The notes: generated from the letters alone by a model not told the origin. Positions 37,132-52,867 are shown, counted from the first letter of the stretch. The stretch is 64,000 nucleotides of DNA from Flaccisagitta enflata (GCA_965153355.1 OZ231126.1:99386001-99450000); one strand, 5' to 3'. Translations and numbers: made by a program.

Positions 37132-37744
37132 ACCATTCATTCAAACTACCGCCAGGTGGTTTTGAGTAGTACTCTAGATTTTTTGCTTGTTTTCACTCTG
37201 GATGGACTTCCTGAACTAGGATCCAGCTTCAAAGAAATCTTTCTTGTGGCGCCTTTTGAAAAAAGTCTAAAATTGATAATATTTCATCAAATTATGCATT
37301 CAGAATTTACAGGGCTAATAGAAAATATTTTTAGATAACAGATTTGAATTCCTGATGAAATTTCCTTTCATTTGATAGGTCGCACTATATATTTTTGAAA
37401 TAGAATAAAATTTTCATTTTTTTAGCTACCGTTGCAAAATGTAACGGTGGCTTAAAAAATGAAAATTCCATTTCTTTATGAAAATATACTGTGTGACCTA
37501 TTCAATGAAAGGAAATTTTATCAGGAATTCAAATATGCTATCTAAAGAGACTTTCTAATAACTCAAAGAATTGTATGTGCAGAGTAAGATGAAATATTAT
37601 CAATTTTGGATTTTTCTCAAAAAGCGCCACAAGAAAGATTTCTTTGAAGCTGGATCCTAGTTCAGCAAGTCCATCCTGAGTGTAAACAAGCAGAAAATCC
37701 AGAGTACTCCTCAAAACCACCTGGCGGTAGTTTGAACGGATGGT
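37132..37744. mobile_element. 613-bp foldback element in intron 5
   Basis: The left arm (CAAACTACCGCCAGGTGGTT onward) is matched inverted by the right arm ending at 37744. The centre lies at CCGTTGCAAAATGTAACGG near 37437. Blocks such as GGATCCAGCTTCAAAGAAAT are perfectly inverted. Confidence 0.85.
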
Positions 37745-38105
37745 TTCCCTTGACGCTTGCGCTCGGCGTAAATGACGTTGTAAATATCATGTAGCTATAG
37801 ACCTAGTGCAGTGGTGTAAAGAGAGGGGTGACTTAAATAATGGTCAGACTCGAATCTCGATTTCCTCGCGGGAAAAATGTGACCATTTCTATCGCAGGTG
37901 ATAGCTCTAAAATCTGGTGATGATCAGATAACGTTTACTCATGCCTGCCATCCCACCCCTTTCCGATTACAAAAGGTAGGAAGCTTTGGAGGCCCGAATC
38001 TTTCCTGTTATTTTCTATGTGATATGAGGGGGTGGCTGGCTAAGGCCTTGCGGGCCTGCCCGTGTGAAGGCCGAAATCCTGATTTTAACAAGGCACATTA
38101 GTATT

Positions 38106-38917
38106 ACAGGCAGTTTCCACAATAAACTAGACTGGCGGAAATAAGGCGACTGAATTCGTTAACATTGATAAAAATGTCATAATTTCATAATGGTTGCACT
38201 TATTAGCTTAAAATTTGAGCCCTATGCTCAGAATTTGATACTCTTTCAGATCATATAAAAAAAAATATTCCAATACTTGAAATGTGTTCAACTATGTTAG
38301 TTTTCATCGTAATCAGAGTAACACTAGAGTAACAGGGTGTTAACATTTTCCGTCACTCTCTTAAAAAATCAATATCTCTGGCTAGAATTGACATTAAGGT
38401 CTGAAATTTTGCATGTAACTTGGGTTATGTCTATACTAAAGGGGGAAAAAAGAAAATTTCCATAATACTTAAGATATTGTCATTTAAAGTATGATATACT
38501 ACTATGTATCAAAATCAAATAAATCATTATTTTAGATACATCAACTAAAAGTGAAATTCTTGCATAGTTAACAACAATTGGTTGCTATATAATCTTTAAT
38601 TCTTCTTTAGGGATTGCAATTAAATAAAAATAACCAATAGTTGGGTAGGCTTAATGATTTTTTTATATCTTTTTCATTGTGGTTTTAAGTGTGACATCAG
38701 TGTGACATAAAAAAGGGGGTGATTTTGGCCTATTTTTTGCTAGATAGCCTATCAAAATTTTAAGTATGAAGGATATCAGCTAGGCACTGAATTCCAAGTA
38801 ATATGTTACAACAGCTTCTATCATGAAAAAAAAGGATTAGCATGATAAAAACAATATTTTTGCCTGTTACATCATGAATTTCAGCTGGGCCGGTTTATTG
38901 TGGAAATGACCTACAGG
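38106..38917. mobile_element. candidate TIR element with AGTATT flanks
   Basis: TTTCCACAATAAAC near the left end (38112) is matched inverted by GTTTATTGTGGAAA at 38893-38906. AGTATT occurs at both edges (38100-38105, 38918-38923). The terminal few bases match poorly. Its right half is included in the segment duplicated around the Penelope-like element. Confidence 0.5.
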
Positions 38918-38981
38918 AGTATTTTGCATAAAGTGAACTCGTTTAAACGGGTGTCTACGCATAAGACAATTAGTGAGGTGT
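38463..38981. repeat. 519-bp direct repeat A, left of the Penelope-like element
   Basis: It runs from TAATACTTAAGATATTGTCA to CAATTAGTGAGGTGTC and recurs at 43437-43956 with one mismatch that I saw (AAAGTGAAA versus AAATTGAAA). It lies outside the element terminal repeats, so it behaves as duplicated flanking DNA. Confidence 0.85.
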
Positions 38982-39265
38982 CCACTTTTTGCATGATGAA
39001 CTCTACAACGCTTGGATTTTGCTCTAAAAAACAATGATGCATATATTTTCGTGTTGTCTTTAGGATTCCTTTGTACAACAATATTTGGTCATTATTTATG
39101 ACTAATACTTTTTCCCATTCGTTTTGTTGCCCAGGTAGTCTCTGATGAGCCTGTAAAGGTGAAACATGTAAGACTTCATCTATATTTCGTGTCTCCGAAT
39201 GATCTGTGATTTTATCCATTTTCATTAAACTACGCATCAATCAATACCATCGTCTTTTTTCTAAT
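38982..39265 (+). repeat. Penelope-like terminal repeat, 5-prime copy
   Basis: About 284 bp starting CCACTTTTTGCATGATGAAC and ending CCATCGTCTTTTTTCTAAT; I saw no difference from 43157-43440. It carries the hammerhead motif at 39137-39175. Confidence 0.88.
39137..39175 (+). ncRNA. hammerhead ribozyme, minimal dimer type, 5-prime copy
   Basis: Core CTGATGA (39142-39148) and GAAA (39161-39164). Stem I: AGTCT (39137-39141) with AGACT (39171-39175). Stem II: GCC (39149-39151) with GGT (39158-39160), loop TGTAAA. The stem III segment ACATGT is self-complementary, too short for a hairpin but able to pair between two molecules. Predicted cleavage follows GTA at 39170. Confidence 0.88.
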
Positions 39266-39316
39266 TTTAACCTGTTGATGTCGCTATAAAATCACGACAC
39301 TTCATAAACCGCCACG

Positions 39317-43056
<3,740 letters not shown>

Positions 43057-43156
43057 CATCTCTCTTTTGTTCATCAAAAAGGGGGACTCTTCCATTCACG
43101 CCACCTACATTTTTTTTTATGCAAAATGGATTCTTAAGAAGCATCTTAGTCTTTTC

Positions 43157-43440
43157 CCACTTTTTGCATGATGAACTCTACAACGCTTGGATTTTGCTCT
43201 AAAAAACAATGATGCATATATTTTCGTGTTGTCTTTAGGATTCCTTTGTACAACAATATTTGGTCATTATTTATGACTAATACTTTTTCCCATTCGTTTT
43301 GTTGCCCAGGTAGTCTCTGATGAGCCTGTAAAGGTGAAACATGTAAGACTTCATCTATATTTCGTGTCTCCGAATGATCTGTGATTTTATCCATTTTCAT
43401 TAAACTACGCATCAATCAATACCATCGTCTTTTTTCTAAT
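43157..43440 (+). repeat. Penelope-like terminal repeat, 3-prime copy
   Basis: I saw no difference from 38982-39265. Its offset from the 5-prime copy is 4175 nt. Confidence 0.88.
43312..43350 (+). ncRNA. hammerhead ribozyme, 3-prime copy
   Basis: Same motif as at 39137: stem I AGTCT/AGACT, CTGATGA at 43317-43323, GCC/GGT stem II, GAAA at 43336-43339, self-complementary ACATGT, predicted cut after 43345. Confidence 0.88.
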
Positions 43441-43956
43441 ACTTAAGATATTGTCATTTAAAGTATGATATACTACTATGTATCAAAATCAAATAAATCA
43501 TTATTTTAGATACATCAACTAAAATTGAAATTCTTGCATAGTTAACAACAATTGGTTGCTATATAATCTTTAATTCTTCTTTAGGGATTGCAATTAAATA
43601 AAAATAACCAATAGTTGGGTAGGCTTAATGATTTTTTTATATCTTTTTCATTGTGGTTTTAAGTGTGACATCAGTGTGACATAAAAAAGGGGGTGATTTT
43701 GGCCTATTTTTTGCTAGATAGCCTATCAAAATTTTAAGTATGAAGGATATCAGCTAGGCACTGAATTCCAAGTAATATGTTACAACAGCTTCTATCATGA
43801 AAAAAAAGGATTAGCATGATAAAAACAATATTTTTGCCTGTTACATCATGAATTTCAGCTGGGCCGGTTTATTGTGGAAATGACCTACAGGAGTATTTTG
43901 CATAAAGTGAACTCGTTTAAACGGGTGTCTACGCATAAGACAATTAGTGAGGTGTC
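43437..43956. repeat. 519-bp direct repeat A, right of the Penelope-like element
   Basis: Near-identical to 38463-38981. It is followed by TTAAAATGCTTAGACACC, which can pair with the GGTGTCT at its own end. Confidence 0.85.
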
Positions 43957-44034
43957 TTAAAATGCTTAGACACCCCTTCTCAGATCCACAATATTCACTT
44001 ATGCTATTGGGAATAAAAAGTCGCGTTGGCCGGG

Positions 44035-44222
<188 letters not shown>

Positions 44223-44336
44223 CTAACTTCACACACACACACTTCACACACACTTCTAACTTCTTATACCTTTCCCCACCAAATTACTGTCATGGTGTTT
44301 GAAATTGGCCCCAAATTACTCAAATCTACTATGATA

Positions 44337-44882
44337 CAGGGTCATCAATCTCGACTGGGAAAAAGTATAAAGCTTTTGCTCTCAAATGCTTCTTCTCAAT
44401 AACTTAGAATTGAGTTTCTTATATAGCACTATGTTTGACGTTTTTTATGTCAAAATTTCATTGATCTGTGTCAAATATTTTGTCTACAACATCAATTTGA
44501 AGTAAAACAAGTATTTGTGGCTGCAGCTCAATTCATCCTTTTTTCATCAAAACAATTTTCCCTCATTTCTATCAGTTTGAGCTATAAATGCTAAAACAGT
44601 CTAAAATTAAAGATCTTCAACTGAGACAAATCTGACTCTTGCTGCTCAATCCAGCAAGAATTATGAGGAAATCAAAGAAAAACAATTTTGATGAACTAAT
44701 GCTGGTTGAGCTATATCTGAAAATGCTTGTTTTTCTTTAGATTGATGTTGTGGACAAAGTAATTAACTCAGACTAATGAAATTTTGACACAAAAAATGTC
44801 AAACATATTATTATAAAAGAAAACAAATTTCAGACGAGTGAGAAGAAGCAGCTTAGAGCAAAAGCCGAGATTGATGACTCGG
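44337..44882. mobile_element. TA-flanked foldback element (GGTCATCAATCTCG ends)
   Basis: The left end CAGGGTCATCAATCTCG and the right inverse CCGAGTCATCAATCTCGGCT are flanked by TA (44335-44336, 44883-44884). Inner blocks such as GTTTGACGTTTTTTATGTCA match inverted near 44795. It is a sibling of 21951-22561. Confidence 0.8.
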
Positions 44883-45419
44883 TATTTAGGACCTAAGCAA
44901 AGCCAAAACCGACCTCTTCAAATAATCAAATTTGTGACAAATTGATTTAACTGATGCTTGACAATTTCCAAATGGCCAGAGTTGGATTTTGTCATTGCCT
45001 AATAACTGAGAATTCAACTAATACACCGATAGGCTTAGCTGTCAATATCTTTTTACAAACTGATCTAAATACATAATATGTATGTATTGCGTGCAAAAAA
45101 TATGGTTTAGACTTGGAATTACGGGGCACTCGTGTCTTGAACACCAGTTTTGCAGTTTGAATGAAACAAAGCGTGTAAAGCTTCATCCTAAAGGCTTGAC
45201 AGCGGGCCAGGGATATCATGTGAAATGGTTGTGATTTCATTCCCAACAACTTTTATATAGTTCACCGGATGCCAAAAATGACTATTTTGAGTTTTAAAAG
45301 GGATGTCTCACATGAGTTCACTAACCGCGAATTTGACCTGCAATACTCTGGTCAACAGATTTTATTCCATGCATCATACCCCCCCTCCTCCAATCCGCCC
45401 GGCAAATTTCGCCACACAG

Positions 45420-45593
45420 AGACCAAAAAGCTCAAATGGAGGAGAAAAACGCTGAATTGGTTTCCATGGAGTCTGAAATCAAACAACTGAAAAAACGATC
45501 TGAACTAATAAACGGAGAATTGAACGAAAACAAACTGCTTCATAATGAATACGTGTTGGAATGTGAAAGGCTGCAAAATCACGTCACTTCTAG
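45420..45593 (+). CDS. coiled-coil protein gene, exon 6
   Basis: Acceptor TTCGCCACACAG. It encodes DQKAQMEEKNAELVSMESEI, KQLKKRSELINGELNENKLL and LECERLQNHVTS (residues 310-367). Donor TTCTAG|GTGAGT, phase 2. Confidence 0.82.
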
Positions 45594-45624
45594 GTGAGTT
45601 GGACATTTCTTTAAACTCAATTTT

Positions 45625-45720
45625 TAGGTGCGCCATAGCACCTCTATAACTAGCTCTGTCTGTCGGTCGGTTGGTCGGTTGGTCGGTTGGTTGTTCGGTT
45701 GGTCGGTCACGCTCGAGTTA
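45625..45720 (-). mobile_element. H3 element: AGGTGCGCCATAGCACCT hairpin variant
   Basis: TTTTTAGGTGCGCCATAGCACCT is a hairpin of different sequence from H1. CTATAACTAGCTCTGTCTG and a GGTCGGTT array follow, then TCACGCTCGA. A second partial copy lies at 45783-45843. The layout is like H1. Confidence 0.65.
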
Positions 45721-45852
45721 AAAATCTCGAAAAGAAGCAAAAATCACTTGAAATGATTCAGAAATATGCTAGAATGATTCCCAGATGCGCCATAGCACCT
45801 CTATAAGAGGTTCTGTCCGTCTGTCCATCTGTCGGTCACGCTTGAATGAAAA

Positions 45853-47375
45853 CTCGCTGAAAATGTTTGATATCAATTTCAAACTCATTTTGTTCATTTC
45901 AATCACTGAAATTAATTTCATTCACTAAAATTCATTCATTCATTCATTCATTCATTCATTCATTTCATTCATTCATTTCATTCATTTCATTCATTTCATT
46001 CATTTCATTCATTTCATTCATTTCATTCATTTCTTTCATTTCTTTCATTCATTTATTTCATTCATTCATTTCATTCATTTTTTCATTCATTCATTTCATT
46101 CATTTCATTCATTTCATTCATTTCATTCATTTCATTCATTTCATTCATTTCATTCATTCTTTCATTCATTTCATTCATTCATTTCATTCCATTCATTCAT
46201 TTCATTCATTCATTTCATTCATTCATTTCATTCATTCATTTCATTCCATTCATTCATCTCATTCATTCATTTCATTCATTCATTTCATTCATTCATTCAT
46301 TTCATTCATTCATTTCATTCATTCATTTCATTCATTCATTCATTCATTCATTCATTTTATTCATTCATTTCATTCATTCATTTCATTCATTCATTTTATT
46401 CATTTCATTCATTTCATTCATTCCTTCATTTCATTCATTTCATTCATTTCTTTCATTTCATTCATTTCATTCATTTCATTCATTTCATTCATTTCATTAT
46501 TTCATTCATTCATTTCATTATTTCATTCATTCATTTCATTCATTTCATTCAATAATTTCATTCATTCATTCCATTCATTCATTTCATTCATTCATTTTAT
46601 TCATTCATTTCATTCATTCATTTCATTCATTCATTTCATTCATTCATTTCATTCATTCATTTCATTCATTCATTTCATTCATTCATTTCACTCAATCATT
46701 TCATTCATTCATTTTATTCATTTAATTCATTTCATTCATTTCATTGATTCATTTCATTCATTTTCTTCATTCATTTCATTCATTCATTCATTCATTTCGT
46801 TCATTCATTTCATTCATTTTATTCATTCATTCATTAATTTCATTCACTGAAAATGTTTGAAATCAATTGAAAACTCATTTTGTTCATTTCATTCACTGAA
46901 ATACATTTCATTCACTAAAATTCATTTCTTCACTAAATAATCAGCTACGTTGAGGTCATTCACTAAAATTCATTTCATTCCCTAAAATTCATTTCATTCC
47001 CTAAAATTCATTTCATTCCCTAAAATTCATTTCATTCATTCATTCATTCATTCATTCATTCATTCATTTCTTCATTCATTCATTCATTTCTTCATTCATT
47101 TCTTCATTCATTTCTTCATTCATTCATTCATTTCATTCATTCATTCATTCATTCATTCATTCATTCATTCATTCATTCATTTCATTGATTCATTTCATTC
47201 ATTTCATTCAATTTATTCATTCATTTATTCATTCATTTATTCATTCATTCATTCATTCATTTCATTTCATTGGCTGAAAATGTTTGCAATCAATTGAAAA
47301 CTCGTTTCGTTCATTTCATTCACTAAAATTCATTTCATTCACAAAAATTCATTTCATTCACTAAAATAATCAGCT
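45853..47375. repeat. (ATTC)n / TTCATTTCATTCA array with higher-order blocks
   Basis: About 1.4 kb of ATTC and TTTCATTC units. A longer motif around GAAAATGTTTGAAATCAATT occurs at ~45858, ~46850 and ~47276, and ATAATCAGCTACGTTGAGGT at ~46938 and ~47364. The FIHFIHSFHS ORF is a repeat translation. Confidence 0.92.
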
Positions 47376-47627
47376 ACGTTGAGGTCTGATCAAGCTGGGG
47401 ATAGGTCAGATAGGTCTGGTGATAGGTCGGATAGGTATGGGGATAGGTCTGATAGAGCTCAGGATAGGTCTGATAGAGCTCGGTATAGGTCTGATAGAGC
47501 TCGGTATAGGCCTGATAGAGCTCGGGATAGGCCTGATAGAGCTCGGGATAGGTCTGATAGAGCTAGGGATAGGTCTGATAGAGCTAGGGATAGGTCTGAT
47601 GGAGCTAGGAATAGGTCTAAGAATTAA
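47376..47627. repeat. 21-bp minisatellite (GGATAGGTCTGATAGAGCTC)
   Basis: About twelve units, immediately followed by an H1 tail fragment (GGCCCGTGTATCCGGCCTTG, 47651-47670). Confidence 0.9.
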
Positions 47628-47679
47628 TAACGCCCGGCGCACCGTCTTGGCCCGTGTATCCGGCCTTGTTTTTCTTAAC

Positions 47680-49290
47680 TGTCAAATTAATCACAAAGGT
47701 TGTAAATTGTACTTGATTATTTGCGTCTGTAGACTAAATTCAATACACTTTACACATACATATAGAAATTCTATCCATTGGTAGTGTGCGGGCCAAAAAG
47801 GATTGGTGTTATAGTTAGGATGGACGATTCCGACCCGGTACCCCCCCCCCCTCAGGTTTCATTCCAGGCTCTAATCGTTGACTAGTAGTACACTTTTTTT
47901 TTATAAGAACGTCACTTTTTGAGCAAGCCTTCAATATTCTTAAATTTTGGGCAGTTTCAAGTATTAAGTGTTCTTAGATTGTTCTTTATTCAAACATTGT
48001 TGTTAAGGTAAGATTCGGGTTTCGCCGGGCCAAGGAAATACCCTCATAAGATGACATATTAAGTATCCTTTCTCAATTTCTTTTTTGAGAAAAGTGTCTC
48101 TAGGTGGTCAGGGACATCAGGTACCACTCTGGTAAAAACCTACTTTCTTCAGTGTCGACATACCATTAGGATCTAAGACCCAAAAAAGGGCTGATTTCAC
48201 TAATTTCTATATGTCCTATTTAGGTCCCACTGACTATCTCCACTGTAAAATATGAGAAAAAACATAACGTGATATGAAGAAATGGGATATTTTCATCGGT
48301 CCTGATTATGGTTTTGAGGACTTAAAATCTTTTGTTGACAGGTCCTTGTTCATAATAGAAAAAATACAATTTTTGAAATTTTTTAAAAGTACTACTTTTG
48401 TCAATTTTTGGGAAAAATTCCAATTATTGATAAAAAAACCTTATCTATCCTTTATTTTTTCAGCTTTTTATTTTTTGCCCGTTTAGTGAAGACATATGAG
48501 AGTGTTCATGCCAGATTTCGTGACTTTGCCATGTCTCAATCGAGAAATATAAAATTTTTAATGTGCTATAAGAAATGTGTTCACACCCTGTCACGCTTAT
48601 GTCACGCAGTGATTCCTTGTATTGAGACCCGTCATAAAAAACTAGGGAAGTTTGCACTGGGAGTGGTCTAAAAGAGCATCAAATTCTGCGTCTAACCCTA
48701 AAATTTCAAGTCCATGAGTCAAGAAATTGTCGATTTATGAGTATTTTTGTGATTCTACGTCTTTAGGTGTGACCACATTTCTTATAGCTGCCTCAAGTTT
48801 TTTTGACAGTCACGCATTGTTGGAGGCTTTGGGCTGTGAAAAAAAGAACAGTAGGTAAAAACAACCAATAGGATGGGCATTGGGAACACTTTTTCATCAT
48901 TTTACACTAAATTCAAAAAAAATTCCTGATTGAATTTTGAATTATTGCTGTAAAATGCTGTAAAAATGCTGTAAAAATGCTCTAAAAACAGCATTTTTTA
49001 CTTTTTTTTCAGTATTTCTCTTTGTGACACTGCAGCATTGATTGATCCGTACTCAAAATTAGTGTAACTGGTCTAGGGACACTATGTTGAAAAAAATTGT
49101 TCTTTAGATGTTGAAAATTTGTACCAGTATATGCTGTAAAATGATGTAAAAACAGCAAAATTATAGGAACTGTCGATGTTTTTTCTCAGATTCTGCTACA
49201 GTAGCTTTAAGATTTTCAGAAATGAAGTAAGTAGGCCTCAGATATATTCATGTAACAATTTCATCTCATTGCATTAACGTTATGTATGGT
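47680..49290. other. intron 6 DNA without recognised element
   Basis: It holds a small inverted pair (GCTATAAGAAATGTG at ~48563 and CACATTTCTTATAGC at ~48773) and an ATGCTGTAAAA repeat near 48955-49000. No gene is seen. Confidence 0.45.
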
Positions 49291-49299
49291 CACAATAAC

Positions 49300-49595
49300 A
49301 TTGTGGACTGGTGGGCAGGGGCGGCCAACACCCATTCACACCCAACACCCCACCCAACCCCCTTTCCAACACAGACACCTGCTCAAAAAGGTTCTAAAAC
49401 GCTCGTTTTTCCACTTTTCGACTCGGGCTCACGTATGGACAGAGTCAAATGGACGGACCGACCAACTGACAGACTAACTAACAGACGGACCAACCAACAG
49501 ATGGACGAACCAATGGATGGACCGACCAACGGACGGACTGAGCGACAGGTGGACGGACAAAGCCTCTTATAGAGTTGCGTGTCCGCGACTAAAAA
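49300..49595 (+). mobile_element. H1 element, diverged head
   Basis: TGGTGGGCAGGGGCGGCCAA core, GGACGGACCGACCAACTGAC array, then AAGCCTCTTATAGAGTTGCG and TGTCCGCGACTAAAAA. Confidence 0.75.
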
Positions 49596-49710
49596 CAATG
49601 AAGAATAACTAACGGGTGATCAGCCAGAATTGAGTAAATGTATGATGCAATTACTCTGAAACTACAAAGGCAAATCAGTTGGGGATGATTACTGAACATT
49701 TGCTCATATA

Positions 49711-49866
49711 ACAAGGCCGGATACACGGCCACCAGTTGCGGACGGGTGGGCAGGAGCGGATATGAGCGTTTTCCCACTTTTTTACTCGTGCTAACGGATG
49801 GACGGACGGACCAACGGACCAATGGACGGACAAAGCCTCTTATAGAGTTGCGTATCCGCAATTAAA
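49711..49866 (+). mobile_element. H1 element (short array)
   Basis: ACAAGGCCGGATACACGGC, CAGTTGCGGACGGGTGGGCA, GCGTTTTCCCACTTTT, a brief GGAC array, then AAAGCCTCTTATAGAGTTGC and a CCGCAATTAAAA end. Confidence 0.82.
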
Positions 49867-50224
49867 AAGAATAAGCCCCATAGTGTTAAAGATACAGCCT
49901 TCCGAGTAACATTTCAGTTCAAGTCGATTTGCATTTGGAAAAGCAGCGCAATTTTGCACAGAATCCTCGTCAAGTCATTTCCTTTTGAATAGAGACATTT
50001 AGGGTAAAAAATTGTGGTTCTTATGATTTTGTTTTCAAAAATTTGGCACCATAAAACGTATTTTAGCTGTGCTCAATCGACAGATATACTTGAAACACCA
50101 AGGACATTGAGTAAAGGGGAAAAAGTCAATCATCCAAGTTACTCTAAATTTGGCATCAATTCTTGATCTTGGAAAAAAGGCATCTACAGCCTTTTGAGTT
50201 AAAATATCCATCTTTGGCTTTATG

Positions 50225-50304
50225 TTCTGAATTGCGAGCGGTTTTCGCATTATCGCTCCTGCCAAATCGTCCGTGACTGGATTGCAGTGTATTCGGCCTT
50301 GTTT
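50225..50304 (-). mobile_element. H1 tail fragment
   Basis: GCGAGCGGTTTTCGCATTAT, TCGCTCCTGCC and TATTCGGCCTTGTTT only; the hairpin end is missing. Confidence 0.6.
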
Positions 50305-50599
50305 CTGCTCAAGCTTAGTAGAATAATGCTTTGAGTGAGATGACGAACAACAGTAGAGTGAAAGTTGGACGCTTGTATTTGGAAATTTGGTATGAGAGAT
50401 TAGACAACATAGAAAAGCTTCAAATTTGTACAAATTCCGAAATATGGGAAATTTCCACCAATGATTTGAACCCTATTGCCCGCGCAGAAATCTGACATCA
50501 TCCACCAATGAGGGCGTGTTTCTAGTGAGGATGTAAAATGCGTTTCTTCCCCTATAACGCGATCACAGCGTAAACACATATTCAAGACTTTCAACTGTC

Positions 50600-50735
50600 C
50601 CACAAGGGAGTGAGCGAAGTGAGTGAGCGAGCAAAGCAAGTGTAGCGAAGCGAGTGTTGCGAAGGGAGCGTAGCAAAGCAGAGGGAGTGAGCGGAGTCAG
50701 CGGTATGAGCGAACGAACGTAGCGAGTGACCAAGT
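50600..50735. repeat. degenerate AGCGAAGYGAGTG repeat inside inverted arms
   Basis: About ten degenerate ~13-bp units (GTAGCGAAGCGAGTG type) are bounded by inverted GGGCGTGTTTCTAG (50512) and CTAGAAACGCCCCC (50760). Confidence 0.65.
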
Positions 50736-51082
50736 AGCCTGCTCAAAACGCGATCATTTCTAGAAACGCCCCCTGATTTAAAAACCAGATCTTACGCAGA
50801 GATCTGATATCATCCTTCAAACTTCAAAACCATCTTATAGAGCCTCTAATACCCTACAAGAGTACTATATACAGCCTCATATTTTCGCTAGGCTAGCGAG
50901 AAAAAAGGTTAAACTAAGAGTGATAAGTCCATGACACTCTTTTGCCAAAATTTGAACCTTAGTTCCATTTTCCACAAAAAATGGCTTTTGAATATGAATA
51001 TTGAAGGTGATTCGCTGCATCAACAGGACAACTTTTCAATGTGAATGTATAACACCCCTGCCTTTTGGCTATTGGTATTAAT

Positions 51083-51232
51083 GAACAAGGCCGTATACAA
51101 GAGCCGAAGTCGCGTGCGGGTGGGCAGGAGTGGCGAAAAAGCTAAAAAAAGCTAAGTGTGACCGACGGACGGACCGACAGACGGACCGACAGACGGACAG
51201 AGTGGGTCATAGAGTCGCGTGCACGCGACTTA
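51083..51232 (+). mobile_element. H1 element
   Basis: ACAAGGCCGTATACAAGAGC, AGTCGCGTGCGGGTGGGCAG, CCGACAGACGGA array, and the AGTCGCGTGCACGCGACTT palindrome. A second, partial copy starts at once (51237, AAGGCTGGATACACGGC). Confidence 0.8.
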
Positions 51233-51509
51233 AAAGAAGGCTGGATACACGGCAATCCAGTCGCGGATGGTTGGGCAGGAGCAGTAATGCGAAAACCGCT
51301 CGCAATAATTTTGACCAATGGACGGACGGACGGACCAAAATGGCAAGGTGTAGTGTCTGCTTCTAGAAAAAACTTGCAAATTCTGGACTGTGGTGAACCG
51401 ATGGACCAATGGACCAATGGACCTATGAACTGACCTACCAACCAACATGGCAGGTTGCAGTGTCACTTCTTACAAACCTTCTCATCTTCGGTCAACTGAC
51501 GCCTATCCT

Positions 51510-51850
51510 GACACGCCTACGCCTACGCCTACGCCTACGCCGACGAAGAAGATGATAAAACGGAAGAAGATGAAGGAGATAAAAGAGATAAAGCATATTA
51601 AGAAGAAGAAGAAGAAAAAGAAAAAGAAAATGAAAATGAAAATGAAAATGAAAATGAAAATGAAAATGAAAATGAAAATGAAAATGAAAATGAAAATGAA
51701 AACAAAGAAGAAGAAGAAGATGAGAAGGGAGAAGATGGAGGAGATAAAAGAGAACAAGACGAAGAGGAAGAAGAAGAAGAAGAAGAAGAAGAAGAAGAAG
51801 AAGAAGAAGAAGAAGAAGAAGAAGAAGAAGAAGAAGAAGAAGAAGAAGGA
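51510..51850. repeat. compound purine repeat: CTACGC, GAAAAT and GAAGAA arrays
   Basis: ACGCCT units (51515-51545), GAAAAT units (51626-51700) and GAAGAA units (51765-51847). Confidence 0.92.
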
Positions 51851-52311
51851 TAAGAAGGAGAAGATACCATGAGAGAATTGCAATTATGTGGTTATCAAAA
51901 TCATCTTTCACTTATCAACAGACGACATCTAGTCAAATTAGTCATTTAAAAAGCTAGAGTAAAAAAAGAAAGAAAGAAAGAAAGAAAGAAAGGAAGAAAG
52001 AAAAAAAGGAAAAAAGGAAGAAAGGAAGAAAGAAAGAAAGATAGTAAGAATGAATGAATGAATAAAGGATATCTATGAAATATCTTTCTTTATTTCAACT
52101 TCAGCGACTCTTCTGTTGGAGAGACATATGGCACAGTCCTAATAACTATCTTTACATCTGGTAGTTTTCACACCAATGCGGGCAAGTATAGAACCTTCAA
52201 ATACATATGGATGTAAAAATATATGTATATAGATATATTTCAATAACATCAGATTTATGTAAGAGTTCTCAGATAGATACATAACGTTCTCATAAACTTG
52301 GTTCTTATGAA

Positions 52312-52485
52312 AACAAGGCCGGATACACGGCCAATACCAGTCGCGGATGGGTGGGCAGGGGCGGAAATGCGCGTTTTCACACTTTCGAACTCGATCACCA
52401 CGGACCGACGGACCAACGGACCGACGGACCAACGGACGGACGGACGGACAAAGCCTCTTATAGAGTCGCTTGTCCGCGACTAAAA
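52312..52485 (+). mobile_element. H1 element
   Basis: ACAAGGCCGGATACACGGCC, CAGTCGCGGATGGGTGGGCA, GCGCGTTTTCACACTTTCGA, short GGACCGAC array, CTCTTATAGAGTCGCTTG and a CGCGACTAAAAA end. It abuts the next copy directly. Confidence 0.85.
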
Positions 52486-52867
52486 ACAAGGCGGGATACA
52501 CAGCTACCGAAGTCGCGTGCGGGTGGGCAGGGGCCATATTTGAGGTCACTAGACCATTTGGGCAGGAGCGGTGAGGTCCAAACATAAAAATCGACCGACC
52601 GACCGACCGACCGACCGACCGACCGACCGACCGACCGACCGACCGACCGACCGACCGACCGACCGACCGACCGACCGACCGACCGACCGACCGACCGACC
52701 GACCGACCGACCGACCGACCGACCGACCGACCGACCGACCGACCGACCGACCGACCGACCGACCGACCGACCGACCGACCGACCGACCGACCGACCGACC
52801 GACCGACCGACCGACCGACCGACCGACCGACAAAGCGGGGTGTAGAGTCGCGTAGCACGCGACAAAA
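52486..52867 (+). mobile_element. H1 element with expanded (CCGA)n array
   Basis: ACAAGGCGGGATACACAGC start and CATTTGGGCAGGAGCGGTGA block precede an uninterrupted CCGA array (52589-52831, about 243 bp). GGGGTGTAGAGTCGCGTAGC and ACGCGACAAAAA close it. The array is far purer than in any other copy. It ends 73 bp before exon 7. Confidence 0.88.

Noticed and set aside
45867-46850. 327-codon FIHFIHSFHS ORF
   Set aside because: Translation of the ATTC array.
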